NCBI GenBank assembly: GCA_031772625.1
Contig: CM062816.1
Span: 1,670,577,058 to 1,670,641,057, forward strand
Direction of reading: 5' to 3'
DNA length: 64,000 nt
From: Pinus tabuliformis
Lineage: Eukaryota > Streptophyta > Pinopsida > Pinales > Pinaceae
The translations under genes were made by a program, and so were the position numbers. Below the pieces are notes generated by a model, which saw only the letters and a list, made by a program, of their open reading frames with translations, was not told the DNA's origin and ran no database searches. Positions 35,758 to 47,926 of this stretch are shown here, in pieces. Within the stretch, counting starts at the first letter, position 1; each line of letters begins with the position of its first letter.

Positions 35758-36950
35758 TTAGTAACAAGAAGGGTTGTGGGGTAGTAAGTCTCTGCCAATT
35801 GACATGCGAATTGACCTTGTGCGCACTAGATACTCGCAGCAAGCGGTATATTGCACAACCAACATATTCATAAGCTCTAGGGGGAGCGCAACCACCATAG
35901 AGTTTGGAAACATGAGTAAAAGTTGTTCAGTTTCATACCAGCTCACATAGACCTCGATATGACCAACTGGTGTGCTATTCAATAGTCACCAATCTCCTCT
36001 TGAACATGACAATGCTACCGCGTGTGATCGAACTGATGAGAAAGATCTATAGGGGCCCACAAAGACCCATGTATTTACAGAACTCAGTGGCGAAGAGGTT
36101 AAGTTTGCATGACGAGATAAGGTACGTATTTTTGTGCAGCGTGCTACCTGTAAGTTTGTCGGGCCACCGATGGCATAAGGGAATGATCAAAGGGAATGAT
36201 GCTTTTGCCATTTTATGTTTGACATTGACATTTAACAAAAGTGTAACCTGGTTTTTAAAGTATACTTACTAGCTCTTACTTTTATTCTTTTTGACCCAAG
36301 GAATAACACCAGAACCCGATCGAGACTTCCTGCTTTAGTTACAGCGAGACTTTCCGCTTTAATTACAACCCATAGAGACTACCTGCTTTAGTTCCAGGAA
36401 TGCTTCTCCTCTAGAGGACACCCACCAGTCTCATTTATTTCAGGTAGAAGAGAGAATTTGTGCATGGTCTTAAGTACTCGGTTGAGCACTAGTACACTCA
36501 AATAGGAGAGCGATACGTAGCGAAGATAGGAGCATCGAAGCGTCGCAACAGCAAGCAAGAAACCTACCTTTTTTGACAAGCAGAAGGTTGTATTAGCAGC
36601 CTTAGAAGTTGGATTGATTTCTACGTCTAGACCCCTAAGGGCAGTAACTTGTTTAGGGTGCAGAGGGATGCACACTATTGGGAGCCTATAATGCCTGCAT
36701 TGAGCGACTTTTGGTTTCAACACGTACAGCCTGCCAGAAGACTTCTTGCTACTAATGAACGTAAAGATGTATAGAAGCAGAAACCGACTGCGAGGCATAA
36801 ACTATTTGATGTCGTAAGGAGAAAGAGTGAAGCCCTCATTCAAGAATCTAGATTGCTGGTTAGGGAAATCTATGGGGACGAACATAAGATCTTAAAGCCT
36901 TTGTCCTAAATACAATTGTTTTATATATAATTCTAATCGATTTTGGGCCA
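35758..36950. other. Unclassified block of normal base composition
   Basis: This block of about 1.2 kb is much less AT-rich than its neighbours. Short open frames exist on both strands (for example 100 codons at 35970-36272 on the plus strand and 136 codons at 36388-36798 on the minus strand), but none shows a motif I recognise. GACTTCCTGCTTTAGTT, GACTTTCCGCTTTAATT and GACTACCTGCTTTAGTT form a small repeat at 36320-36395. It could be a decayed gene, an LTR or transferred DNA. Confidence 0.4.
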
Positions 36951-37490
36951 CCTCCTGTACTTAGTAAATTCCAAGTCCCCTGATTTGTGTTTATGTTAGA
37001 TATTAGCAAAATGAAATTATGAATAAACTAGCAAGTGCAAAAGAAGACGATAAAGCTCACCATTAAATTTGCAAAGCTCGGCAAAGTTCAGGATTTAAAC
37101 AGAAGTCTGAAAGGTTCAGACAAAGGGTTGAAATCATGGAATTTGTAAAGGTTTGAGAACATAAATTTGCATGCATACTCATAACAATGCAAAAATAGTT
37201 ATTCATCCAGAGCATTAAGAGAATTTATCACATGATTTATCTATTGTTTAGAGCCTAGGTTCAAATGAAAATTTAAACAACTGCAACATCAAATCTGTTT
37301 CAAATCAAAACCAGTGCCAGAGTTTTCATGTAATACACCATTAATAGTTTCATGAAATATATTTACATAGTCATCATGTTCAAAGCATTTACGAATGTGA
37401 GAATTACCATTTTCATTTTGAAGACCTTGGTGTACACTTCGTGACATAAGTCATAGCATAGTTACATCTATTTTCCCACCAGTTTCTTGA
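36951..37490. other. Intergenic DNA
   Basis: Nothing recognisable. Confidence 0.4.
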
Positions 37491-37900
37491 TTATACCACG
37501 TGCCCAGGAATGAGGTGGTGACTTACAAGTGTCTGAGGCAACGTCTCTCTTGGAATTCATTATTGCCAACTAGTTTCCTGATGATACCACGTGCCCAGGA
37601 ATGAGGTGGTGACTTACAAGTGTCTGAGCCAACGTCTCTCTTGGAATTCATTATTGCCATCCATTCCTGACAAAACACTTGAACAGATTGAGCAAGATAG
37701 CATCACCATACCTGTTACAAGGGCTTGAAGGTACCGACATGCCGAGAACAACTTGAGCATGATAGCATTACCATACTTGTTACAAGGGCTTGAAGGTACC
37801 GACATGCTGAGAAGAGTAATACTTGTTACAAGGGCTTGAAGGTATCGACATGTTGAGAAGAAATGAATGACATGCTGAGAAGAAATGAATGAGCAGGCCG
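37491..37900. repeat. Compound tandem repeats
   Basis: First, two copies with a 91-bp period contain ATACCACGTGCCCAGGAATG (37493 and 37584). Then TTGTTACAAGGGCTTGAAGG with GACATG-TGAGAA occurs three times between 37710 and 37865, with the unit shrinking from about 60 to 42 bases. Confidence 0.85.
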
Positions 37901-39239
37901 AATACGTATCATTTTTCTTTTTCTGATCGGTCTGGCTCATACGCTCCCACCAAGTGCACATAATGCATCCTTTACCCCCAGTGACAAATTTAGATCAAGC
38001 AGTAGTTGTATTCTCTCCAATACTTGTAACACAGCTTCTAGATCCATAGACCGTTGCATACTGCCTATCATTATAACAAGCAAAGGCAGGGGCAGGATCC
38101 AACACTAGGGAAGAAAAGGTAGCATCTGTGCTCATTGAAGTTTATCTGGAACCACCACCAGCATTAGTGGCAAAGCCAGAAGCGAAAGCACCTCCACTCC
38201 CATTCAATCAAGGAACGGAAGCTGGGTCTAGCTTGCTGACTTAGAGATCAGGGGAGCCAACCCTCCATCTGGTCAGGATGTATTTTCACGTATATAACAA
38301 CCTCTTGATTCTTTCACGCCACAGAAATTGCGAGTTGCAAAGATCAATTCATGCAAATAGCAACAACTCAGTTCATGTAGATAGCAATAGATAGCCGTTT
38401 GTCTTGACAGGTGGCCAAGCAATGTCAGTTCATGCATGCATATAGCCACAAATAGCCGTGTGGCTCAAGTGGCAAGTCAATATATACATTTCCAAACCAA
38501 ACATTCTCAAACCCAAACCAAATATTTACTGTTAAGAGACTAATGTCAACATTACTTTCCAATGGAAAAATACGAAAGACATAAATCCTTTGATATAAAG
38601 AAATTCTATGAAGAATATAGAGCACTGCCTGGGAAAAAGGCCAAATAAGATGACTAAAAATCTTATTGGCTGGGAAAATTAGTACAACTTTCTGATAGGT
38701 TGAACCACAATATTTTATCAAATATGAAATTGAAACTTTGGTTAATTGTGACCTGAACTAATGCTACGGGACCATATCGATTACTATAGTCCCATGCCAT
38801 CAAACGATAGGGACTAATAAGAATGTGGTAAAGTATGATATTCCATTTGTTCAGTTAATAAGAATGTGGTAAAGGTAGCAGATGCATTTAAAGAAATGTT
38901 TTTGTTTCAATGTGATTGTGAAAGTTGGAAAGGATATATATCTTGGTCAGTTAATATATTATTATGAAATATAGATCGTATTTATGAAAAGCGAAAATGC
39001 TTTCTCATTAGTGAGAAACAATAAAAACACATTGTAAAAGAAAGTGTGGGAGAACGTAGCTTAATACATGAAGTGGATAAGGATAATAACGATTGTTAGT
39101 TTATGGTGCTCTAAAGTACGCAGGAAACGTTATAGCCAATGAACGAAACTTTTGTTATTAAGAAATTCTGATGAATGACAATTTATGATTCCAAATGACA
39201 ATGTTTAAAGATGAATATTGTTACCTAGGGAAAAATGTG

Positions 39240-39240
<1 letters not shown>
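37901..39240. other. Intergenic DNA
   Basis: A small duplication of GTTCATG-ATAGC-AATAGCCG words lies at 38345-38460. The stretch 38730-38890 shares CTATAGTCC and GGGACTAATAAG with 23195-23225, so part of a dispersed repeat may be present. No genes. Confidence 0.4.

Positions 39241-39312
<72 letters not shown>
39241..39312. repeat. Microsatellite (GT)n(TA)n
   Basis: About 10 GT units followed by about 26 TA units. Confidence 0.95.
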
Positions 39313-39314
<2 letters not shown>

Positions 39315-39870
39315 AGAGACCAACTCAATATATTTTTTTTAAATAAAATTAAAAATACAAACATAAGGAAATAGCATTGGGAACTCAAAATTTATTAAGC
39401 ACTATATAAAACATCCCTAAATTTCACTTCATTGAACATATCATCTAATTTACATATTATTAACTAAATCCATAATGAAGTCATACAAAAGAATATTATA
39501 ACAACATAGGTACCGTTCACTAGAAGACAAGATTCAAACTTGACTTGCCGCTATTTCCCTTCCTTTGTTGTCGGTCACCTCCGAGTGTGAATGTCAACAT
39601 GCTTAATCTGAATGTAGTGACCCACTGGTTGACCTCCCAGCCTACTCCTTGGGTAGTCTCCTTCCTCGCAGACATCCGAGTTGCAATGGGGTTGTACAAT
39701 GGAGGAATGTATTCGCTGGTAGAGGAGAGCACTCTTTGGCTCAAGAGCCCCCTCTCTAAAGTCCTCTACCTCACCAAAATCAATATGGCTCATAGTCATT
39801 ATTCTGACATAGTCTCATCCATCCAACAATAGGGTAAAGAAAAAGTCCTTTCTCCCATGGCCCGCCCCTT

Positions 39871-39880
39871 ATTTTATAGG
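39871..39880 (-). promoter_or_regulatory. TATA box of the Del-like LTR
   Basis: CCTATAAAAT on the minus strand, about 260 bases before the proposed LTR end. Confidence 0.5.
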
Positions 39881-41454
39881 AGTTTTCATAGGTGACACTT
39901 GGCATTTCATGCATAATTAATTATTTTTGTTAATCCAATAGTTTTATTATTCACCCACCCATGTGTCACTCTCTCATCAAGGATCTCCAAAATTATTTAC
40001 TTCAATTTTAATTTAAAAATAATATTTTTCCTCACCTCAACAAGATTCCTATTTCTTCTCCTAGTTGTCTCTTGACCCCCCTTTAACTCCTCAATTTGTG
40101 TTCATTACTTAAGTCAATTGATAAGTCATGGATTTAATCCCCTGTCTACTCCCTAATTTAACTAAAGATGTCTCTTAAATGGATATTCTTATGTTGCATG
40201 TACTTAAGCCAATTGATAAGTCATAGATTTGATCCCTTATCTACTCCCTAATTTAACTCAATTTGTCTCTTAGATGGATATTCTTATGTTGGTTGTTGCC
40301 ACATGGAGGTTCTCTAAATTTCTCTAAAATTTAATTTATTAATCTTATTTTAATTCACCACCCTCTTCTCTTAATTAGGTTTAACTATTTTAGGATTAAT
40401 ATTTATACTTACATTTATGTCCCTTTCCCCCTTTTTAACTAATTAAGCTACATTATCTACTTAATATTTTCCAACATGGGAAGGGTAGAGTTTTTAAGGT
40501 CAAATATTTTATTTATTCCTATCATCCCCTTAACCCAAGTTTCATTCTTGATTTAATTACCTCGGTTCTACCATCATTTACCACTTGATGTGAATTTACA
40601 TGGTTTTCATATCTTGTTTATATTAATTTTATTAATTTATTTATTTTTAATGATTCAAAGGATGCCAAGTTTGGTCATTCCCTTCAAGAACTTCCCTTGA
40701 AGTTCCAAGGGTGTTATGCTTAACAGTTTATTTTTGATGCCAGGGGTGCCAAGTTGGTTGTGCCCTTCAAAACATTCCATTAAAGTTCCAAGGGCGCCAC
40801 GCCACTTGCCCTTCAAGCATTCATTGGCTACGAGGGGAAAGCATAGGTGCAACAACAGAGACCACTATCATCTCTTATGTTGCCTACTATAGTGAGACTA
40901 ATGGTGTTGGGGATCAAGGAATCCACCTTGATACGTGTCCCCCGAGTAAAATTCTCATGAGTGACCCAATTTTGGGACATGCCCCCATGACATTATCATC
41001 TTCAAGGTGAAGGTATTTCAACCTTTCCAACCCAAGTCATGACAGGAGTGCTAGTGGGTGAGATCAGGGACACTATCCCACCCCTCCCATGTAGTTCCAT
41101 CCAATTGTACAATCCCATCACCCATATGTGAGTCATTCAGCCAAGAAACTAATATGTGCCTGTAACCACTAACATATCATCATAATATAGATAAACATAT
41201 ATAGCAGGTTTCAAAATTGACTTAGAATTCAAAGACAAAATATAAATTTTCAGCGAACCAGGTGTCATCAACTCGTCCTATGCGAGTGCCTCTGGCGGTT
41301 TCCTGCCATACTCAATAATCATCGGTAATAAGGTTTCTCAGTGTTAGTCATTGTCATAATAGCATCATCAACATCACCTAGTCATTCGCATCATTGTTCA
41401 TTGTGAATTAAAACTAATGCAAGTAGGTAACATAGGGAACACATCCATCGTGGA

Positions 41455-41690
41455 TATCATCAACATAACATCAATGGAAACATACATATCCATCAAAGCT
41501 ATCAACATCGTAACATCAATAGAAAACATACCTATCCATCAAATTTGTCATCATCATGATATCAATAGAGACCAAACATAACCATTTATGCTACAACCAT
41601 CATAATATCAATAGAGAACATGCATAACCATTAATGCTACAATCATCATAATACCAATGGAGAACATACATAAACATCACAACCACTAAT
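41455..41690. repeat. Five degenerate 46-bp tandem units in U3
   Basis: Units contain ATCAATAGA-A-CATAC-TA-CCAT and a CATCAT part; the third and fourth differ least. Tandem units in U3 often act as enhancers of the LTR promoter, but this is not shown here. Confidence 0.7.
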
Positions 41691-41834
41691 ATCACAACCA
41701 CTAATAATAGAGTCATGTGTCTGGATCCTCAACCTGAGGTCCTCAAAGAATAAAGTGTGGGCCTTAGGGCTAAATAAATGTTAATGTCATATCACTATCA
41801 TTCAACTAGAGCGGGGCACTACATACACCCCCTA

Positions 41835-43260
41835 TTAATTATAGACTTCGTCTCGAAGTCCTTGGAATAGGTAAGGAAAATAGAGACACATCTCATCGGC
41901 GTCCTCCCAAGTAGCTGAACTAGGACTATAATTGTCCCACTGAACCTTAACCTAGTCCACTAATCATTGTCTAAGATGCAAAGTTCGCTAGTCGAGTATG
42001 CGAACTAGTCCGGCCATTACTATTCCCTCGTCCAAAACCTGCAACTGACCAAAGTCAATAACATGCGAAGGATCTTAAATATAATGACACAAAATAGAAA
42101 TATGAAACACATCATGCATACACGTTAAACATGGAGATAGGGAAAGCCTATATGCCACTAGCCCTTTCCTTTATAAGATTTCAAAAGGCCCCACAAACCG
42201 TGGAGACAATTTTTCTCCCTTTCCAAATCTTATAGAGCTTTTTTGGGGCCTTACTCTTGCGAACACCCTATCTCCCACTTCATAAATTCGGTCTACCCAA
42301 TAAGCATCAGCATAGCTCTTTTGTCAATCTTGTGCTTATTTTAGGCTTCCCCTAATCATAGTCATTTGTTCTTCCATCTCTTGCACCACTTCTGGTCCTA
42401 TTAGTACTTGGTCCTCTAGTTGGTCCCAATTGAGAGGTGTTCTGTAAGGTCTTTTGTACAAGAACTCAAATGGCGCCATCTTGATGGAACTCTGATAACT
42501 ATTATTGTAAGAAAATTCTACGATGGGTAAAAACTCCCCCCATCTCTTTCGTTGGTCCATCACATACTTCTGAAGCATGTCCTCGATGATTTGATTAGTC
42601 ATCTCTGTCTACCCATCTATCTCAGGGTGATAAGCAGTGCTGAAGTTCAACTAGGTTCCCAAGGCTTCTTGGAAACTGGTCCAAAACCTTCCTGTAAACA
42701 CTGCTCCACTATCTGATATGATCTTCCTTGGCAATCCATGTAATCTCATAATCTCATCAATAAAAACTCTGGCTATTTCTAGTGCATTATATGTAGTCTG
42801 AACTGGTATGAAATGGGCGCTCTTGGTCAACATCTACCACTACAAATATGGAATCATGTCTTCTTGAGGTCATTGGTAGTCTCGCAATGAAGTCCATTGA
42901 TATAACTTCCCATTTAGATTTTGGTATCTCATGGGGTTGCAATAACCCTACTAGATGCCTGTGTTCAGCTTTTACTCATTGAAACTCTAAGCATCTTGCT
43001 ACCAATTTTACAATTTCCTTCTTCATCCCTTTCCAAAATAAGAGTGGTTTCAGGTCTGCACTCATTTTCAAGATTAACTGGCATATATCTTCATTCGGTG
43101 GCACATATATCCTTCCCCGAAATTGTAGTAGCCCATCATTATCAAGGGATTATTCTTCATATTTTGGGACCCTCATTTCATCCTCCCTCAAACTTTTGCT
43201 AACCTCCTAGTACCAGGTGTTTTTAAATTGTAAGTCGAGCAATTTCCCCCTCAAATTTGT
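41835..43260 (-). pseudogene. Integrase and chromodomain of the Del-like element
   Basis: The zinc finger has lost its His pair by deletion, and the Cys pair is damaged (CLEFQ). The core keeps SMDFIARLP (Asp), IISDSGAVF (Asp at about 42715), and further YNNSYQSSIKMAPFE. The Glu block near 42600 falls in a broken stretch. The C-terminus shows KLSPRFVGPFEIL near 42200 and a chromodomain, VKVQWDNYSPSSATWEDADE (about 41960-41890), ending at TAA 41837. Chromodomains read histone marks and direct insertion to heterochromatin. Confidence 0.75.
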
Positions 43261-44744
43261 CTATAAGGGAATCACTGAAAATATCTTAGGCCTCCTACTT
43301 AAAGCATCAACCACCCTATTTACCGTTCCTTTTATGTAAGTGATATCAAAATCATATTCACTAATTAGCTCAAACCATCGTCTTTGTCTTTCATTTAAGT
43401 GGTCTTGAGTGAATATGTGTTGTAACCCACAATGGTCAGTCCTAACATCAAACTTCCTTCCTAGAAGGTAGTGTCTCCAAATATTTAGTGCATAAACAAT
43501 TGTTTCCATTTCTAGATCATGGGTTGCGTAGTTTTCTTCATGGTTTCTAAGTTTCCTTGATGCATAAGCTATTACTCTTCCTTCTTGCATCAATACACAA
43601 CCCAACCCTTCCTTGGAGGCATCAGTGCAAACCAAAAATTCTTGTTCCATATCCGACACCTTCAAAATTGGTGATGTCTTTAATAACACCTTTAACCTTT
43701 GGAATGCCTCTTCACATTTTTCAGTCCAAATGAATTTCTTGTTCTTTCTTTGGAGCTCGGTAATGGGGCTTGATATCTTCGAAAACCCTTCGACAAATCT
43801 ACAATAATACCCTACCATGCCCATGAAACTTCGTATTTCATGAACATTGGTTGGTGTTGGCCATTCCATGATGGCCTCGATCTTTGTCAGGTCTACTATG
43901 ATACCATCCCCAGAGATAATGTGCCCAAGATAATGAATCTTGGTTTGGTAAAAGGAACACTTTGACAACTTCCCGTATAATTGGTTTTCTCTAAGACATT
44001 ATAGAACTATCCTCAAGTGTTCGTCATGCTCTTCTGGGGTCTTTGAGTAGATCAAAATGTCATCGATAAAGACTTGTACAAACTTGTCTAAGTAATTTCA
44101 AAATATTCCATTCATCAAACTCATGAAAATACCCGAGGAATTTGTCAGTCCAAAGGGTAAAACTACAAATTCATAATGCCCAAATCTTGTCTTAAAGGTT
44201 GTCTTCGAGATATCTTCTTCCTTGATTCTTAACTGATGATATCCCGACCTCATATCTATCTTTGAAAACACAGTTTCCCCCCTCATTTGATCAAACAAGT
44301 CATCTATCCTTGGTAGAGGGTATTGATTTTTTATCGTCACTTTGTTCAACTGGTGGTAGCCAATGCGCAGTCGCTAAGACCCATCCTTCTTCTTAACGAA
44401 AATCACATGGGCTCCCCACGAAGGTATGCTAGGTCATTGAACCCCAAGTCCAACAGTTCCTTTCATTGGATCTACAATTCCTTTATTTCTCGAGACGACA
44501 TACAATAGGGTGCCTTTGCAATAAGCTCAGTGCCTAGTTTAAGGTCAATGGTGAAATCAATTTCCCTTTTTGGGGGTAGCCCGGGTAGTTCTTCGGGAAA
44601 TACATCCTTAAATTCAACAAGAAATGGATGTTTATCAAGGTTTTCAGAATCACCCTTATCGTTTAGAGCTACCACTGAGAACATTTGACATCCCTTTTGC
44701 CTATATTTCATTAGTTGCATGGAGGAGATGAACCTCAGGGACAC
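43261..44744 (-). pseudogene. RT and RNase H of the Del-like element
   Basis: Pre-[68 protein letters not shown], then after a TGA the catalytic FIDDILIYS at about 44055. A TAA at about 43999 follows, and the frame is open again from 43968 with [10 protein letters not shown] and [12 protein letters not shown]. RNase H keeps its three acidic positions: [20 protein letters not shown] and VRTDHCGL, and ends [11 protein letters not shown]. The visible lesions in RT are the two stops, a frame change between 44470 and 44350 and the loss of the usual CIDYR block (RIGYHQ). Confidence 0.82.
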
Positions 44745-44834
44745 CCCTCGATTCTTTCCCCTTAATGATTTTCTTTGGCCGTCATCGTCTGTGAAATGTA
44801 GAATCTTGTCTTTGCAGTCTAGGAGTGCCTCATG

Positions 44835-45122
44835 TCATTCCAACCAATCCATTCCTATGGCTACATAATAGACTCCTAAAATTGTAGAGTACAAGGATAC
44901 CTTGGTCTTACATACACACAGGTCCACCTCACAATCCTTTACCATCCTTCCTACATTTCTTTTCATACCACATGCCATTTCTACATGTCTAAATTCATAT
45001 TGTGCAATTTCTTTATGTTTAATCCTTGATAATGCATTTAGAGAAATAAAGGAATTAGTAGCTCCTGGATCTATTAAAATGACAAAACTCATACCATCAA
45101 TATTACCCGAGGTTTCCAACAC
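44835..45122 (-). pseudogene. Protease of the Del-like element
   Basis: The active site reads LIDPGATNSFIS, so the central Ser of D-S-G is Pro, which should abolish activity. The end of the domain shows YVAIGMDWLE. The piece is open for 95 codons and then breaks. Confidence 0.72.
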
Positions 45123-45240
45123 AGTGGACTAGTGTTCAACCTGGCGATTGTTCACCACTACATGGATGCGATAAGCCTTCTCCAGATCCCCCACATGTAG
45201 TTTCATTCTTAGTTGAGTTGGTATTACCTTTATTTTGAGG

Positions 45241-46318
45241 GCAATCCCTCTCATAGTGAGGACCTCCACAAATCCAACACCCCTCTTAGGAGCTTGGCTC
45301 CTACTACAAATTGAATTGGGATTTGGACTGGAACTCTGCTGGAAAGAACCAGACTGTTGGGATTGGTGCTGAGGTGGTGTGATTTGGTGCTGTCACATAG
45401 GCCATGTTGTTGTGGTTGACGAGTTTTTTGAGGTACCCTGTGTGAATGCTGAGTTGGATGCCTATATGGTGTTCTTTGATTTCCTGTTGACCAATTTTGA
45501 TGATTGAGCACGAACCCCTTTGAAAATTTCTATGTTCCATACTATTTCCACTGGGTACTCCTAATCTTGTAGGCCTTGTTAACTTACTAGGTCCACTCAT
45601 CATGATCTCCTCCTCTACAATGATTTCCCATTGAACTGCCTCGTGCAAGTTGAGAGGCATTAATATTCTAACCTTGACTCAAATGTTAACATTTAATCCA
45701 TACACAAATTTGTTCACCTTGAGATTTTTTGTGTTTAAATGAGGGCATAACGGAGTAATTCCATGAAATGAGCCTCATATTCTCGTAGTGAGCGACTCCC
45801 TTGCTTTAATTCATTGAATTCATTTGGTTTCCTCTCAAGGAACTCCTCTGACAGATAACTTTCTCTAAATTTTTCTTCAAATAGTTCCCAAGTTACTTAT
45901 GATGTATCCATCCCCAATTGTGTTAATAATTTCTTCCACCAAAGTAGTGTGTTTCCATTTTGCTGGAATATACCCATCTTGACCTTAATATATGAGGTGT
46001 AATATCTCAGGGTAAAACACATAGCCATGTTTCCTAACCATGCCTCTGTAGATTGACCATCCGTGACCCCCAAAACTCTAGAAATTTTACTTTTTCCAAA
46101 TCTCGACGTACATCATTTCTTGGAGTGTTTTGGGGTACTTCATTTTGTATGACAGGTCCTCCATGCTCTCGTTCCAAATGATTTATTAATTCTTCAAACA
46201 TGTGTTGGAACAATCTCATTAAGTTCAACACTTCTCCATCTAGTATCTATTCTGGTGTTGTGATGTTTTCCCCATCATTGGGTGGGGAGGTAGGATTCAG
46301 TTGTTGTGGTGGTGCCAT
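45241..46318 (-). pseudogene. gag: Gag of the Del-like element
   Basis: The ATG at 46318 starts MAPPQQLNPTSPP, typical for this lineage. A TAG follows after 23 codons, and the frame resumes with LMRLFQHMFEELINHLERE. Frames change several times between 46030 and 45660. The zinc knuckle at 45279-45241 is complete: CWICGGPHYERDC, although the surrounding frame is broken. Confidence 0.7.
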
Positions 46319-46890
46319 GTTGTGCCCTTTAGTTGCCCCACCTCTTCTCTAACCATGGTTTACCAATGAATCCTGCCACAATTTAACACGATAAAAATAA
46401 ATAAATAAAAGTCATAACCAACCTTGGTGGTTCTATAATTTACTATTATGTTTATATACTTCCAAAGGAACAATCTATGCATTTATAAGTTCTTGATTAT
46501 ATAGTTTTCCTATCAATTTCAAGCATTCCTATAAGATTTAATCAAAGAATGCCATTGATCAGGTGCTCAGTATTTAGCTCAAAAATCAAAATTTTCAAAT
46601 TGGCTTGAAAACTATATGGATGCGTCTGTCTCGTCAAGATGATCGCAACACAATTTGTTTCACTACAAACAGAGACTGGATGAAGGAGAAAAGGCATGTT
46701 GTTTGTTTTCCTAAATAACTAAAACAAGTGCAGAATGGGCCAGAATGATGACATGGAAGTCCAGTCAGTAGTCCAGTCAACAAGGGGAATCTTCTTCAAT
46801 TTTTGCCCAATGGGGCTCTGACAAGTGTTACCTCTGATTCGCCAGTGTGGTTGTGTGAAAGGGAAATTGCCTAATTGGCTCCAAGTGGAA

Positions 46891-46949
<59 letters not shown>

Positions 46950-47061
46950 CTGACATTCCATATTAACCAAAGTCCAAATGTTTTGGAATATGTTATATTT
47001 TAAATGGCGTATATTAAAGTTTTGTTGGAATATAGTTATGTGTATTAAAAAAAGTGATGGG
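46319..47061. other. Non-coding DNA with (TA)n microsatellite
   Basis: The first 100 bases match the leader of Del-like elements in style (GTGGCAGGATTCATTGG on the minus strand). A (TA)n run of about 26 units lies at 46894-46945. A run of Ile-Tyr codons in one frame there is only the microsatellite. Confidence 0.5.
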
Positions 47062-47125
47062 GGAGGGCAGGCTTGAACCCATGACCTCCCCCTCCCATTC
47101 TCTTGCCTTACCAACAATCTATAGT
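47062..47125 (-). ncRNA. tRNA-like / SINE-like promoter segment
   Basis: On the minus strand TAGATTGTTGG (47121-47111) resembles a box A and GGTTCAAGCC (47079-47070) is a near-perfect box B, about 32 bases apart; a T-run follows at 47053-47047. It may be a degraded tRNA-derived SINE. I could not fold a full cloverleaf. Confidence 0.3.
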
Positions 47126-47852
47126 ACGCGGAGTTGAAAGGAGGGCACGCAACAATAATTAAATTCCATAAGTGTTGACTAATGGCAAAGAGGAGGGAGC
47201 CAGCCCCCTCTCCATGTGACCTCAACCATACGTCTAAGGGCCAACATAAGAATGATTAGCACCTAATAATGATTAGACTTAATTAACCCATTGATTATGT
47301 TAGCGTAATTTATGGTGGGACCGCCAAATCTGTAACTACCACCAAACTTGGTGAACTTAACTAGAGCCTCTCCAGATTTAGCGGAGGTTTTCTAGGAAAG
47401 ACTGTTTTAGCCATAACTTTCTCAATGTTCGACCAAATTGAGATCAAAAAGAAGTTTTCTTAGCTAATTTAGACCTTATGAACACATTGGTGCAGGTATC
47501 AGGAGCCATAGAGCTTTGTGAACAACGTTTTTTCCAAATTGAGATAATATAGAGGCCCAAGCCATGGAAGTTGGACCAAGGAGATGTAGCCCAGGAGGGG
47601 TGAACACCTTCATCAAAACACTTTGTTAATGTGTCTCTTTGATGGTTTTTTGCACTATTCATGTTTTTTGTTCATTATTCATTTTTGAAGCTATTTTTCA
47701 TGAATATCTTGTTTAACTTAAGGAAATTTACCTATTTGTAAGCACCAACAACTAAGGAAACCTCAACACAAAAGGCAAGAAGCAAACACATGTTTATAAA
47801 TAGGTAATTGTTATTAGCACAACAAAACTAATCATACAAAAATAGATCAAGT

Positions 47853-47864
47853 TGGTATCAGAGC
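47853..47864 (+). other. Primer binding site of element 3
   Basis: TGGTATCAGAGC, the initiator-Met complement, a few bases after the likely LTR end. Confidence 0.85.
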
Positions 47865-47926
47865 CCAAGTTTGAGTTACTTGATTGCTTGAGAGTGTGCA
47901 ATTAGGATTTTAATGGTTGCAAAATT

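Larger units (their letters stand above)
39612..41823 (-). repeat. 3' LTR of the Del/Tekay-like element (minus strand)
   Basis: On the minus strand it starts TGTAGTGCCCCG at 41823, right after the polypurine tract, and plausibly ends GGGTCACTACA at 39612, giving inverted ends TGTAGTG/CACTACA and about 2.2 kb, a normal size for this lineage. A TATA box at 39880-39871 would place R and U5 in the last 230 bases, which supports the far end. The 46-bp repeats at 41455-41690 lie in U3. No second LTR is found on the other side for confirmation. Confidence 0.5.
39612..46318 (-). mobile_element. Del/Tekay-like chromovirus (Ty3/gypsy), minus strand, 5' LTR missing
   Basis: Gag, protease, RT, RNase H, integrase and a chromodomain can be followed from 46318 down to 41835, then a polypurine tract (41836-41824, AATAGGGGGTGTA on the minus strand) and the LTR. 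All domains are decayed by stops and frameshifts. No 5' LTR or primer site is found to the right of 46318; DNA with an AT microsatellite and then element 3 lie there. Confidence 0.8.

Noticed and set aside
39545-39832. A 95-codon plus-strand ORF
   Set aside because: It overlaps the end of the Del-like LTR and has no recognisable motif.
46640-46690. CACTACA at about 46666 as a possible second LTR end of the Del-like element
   Set aside because: Only the last seven bases match and the neighbouring sequence is unlike the 3' LTR.
46719-47225. A 168-codon ORF with an Ile-Tyr run
   Set aside because: The run is a translated (TA)n microsatellite and the rest shows no motif.
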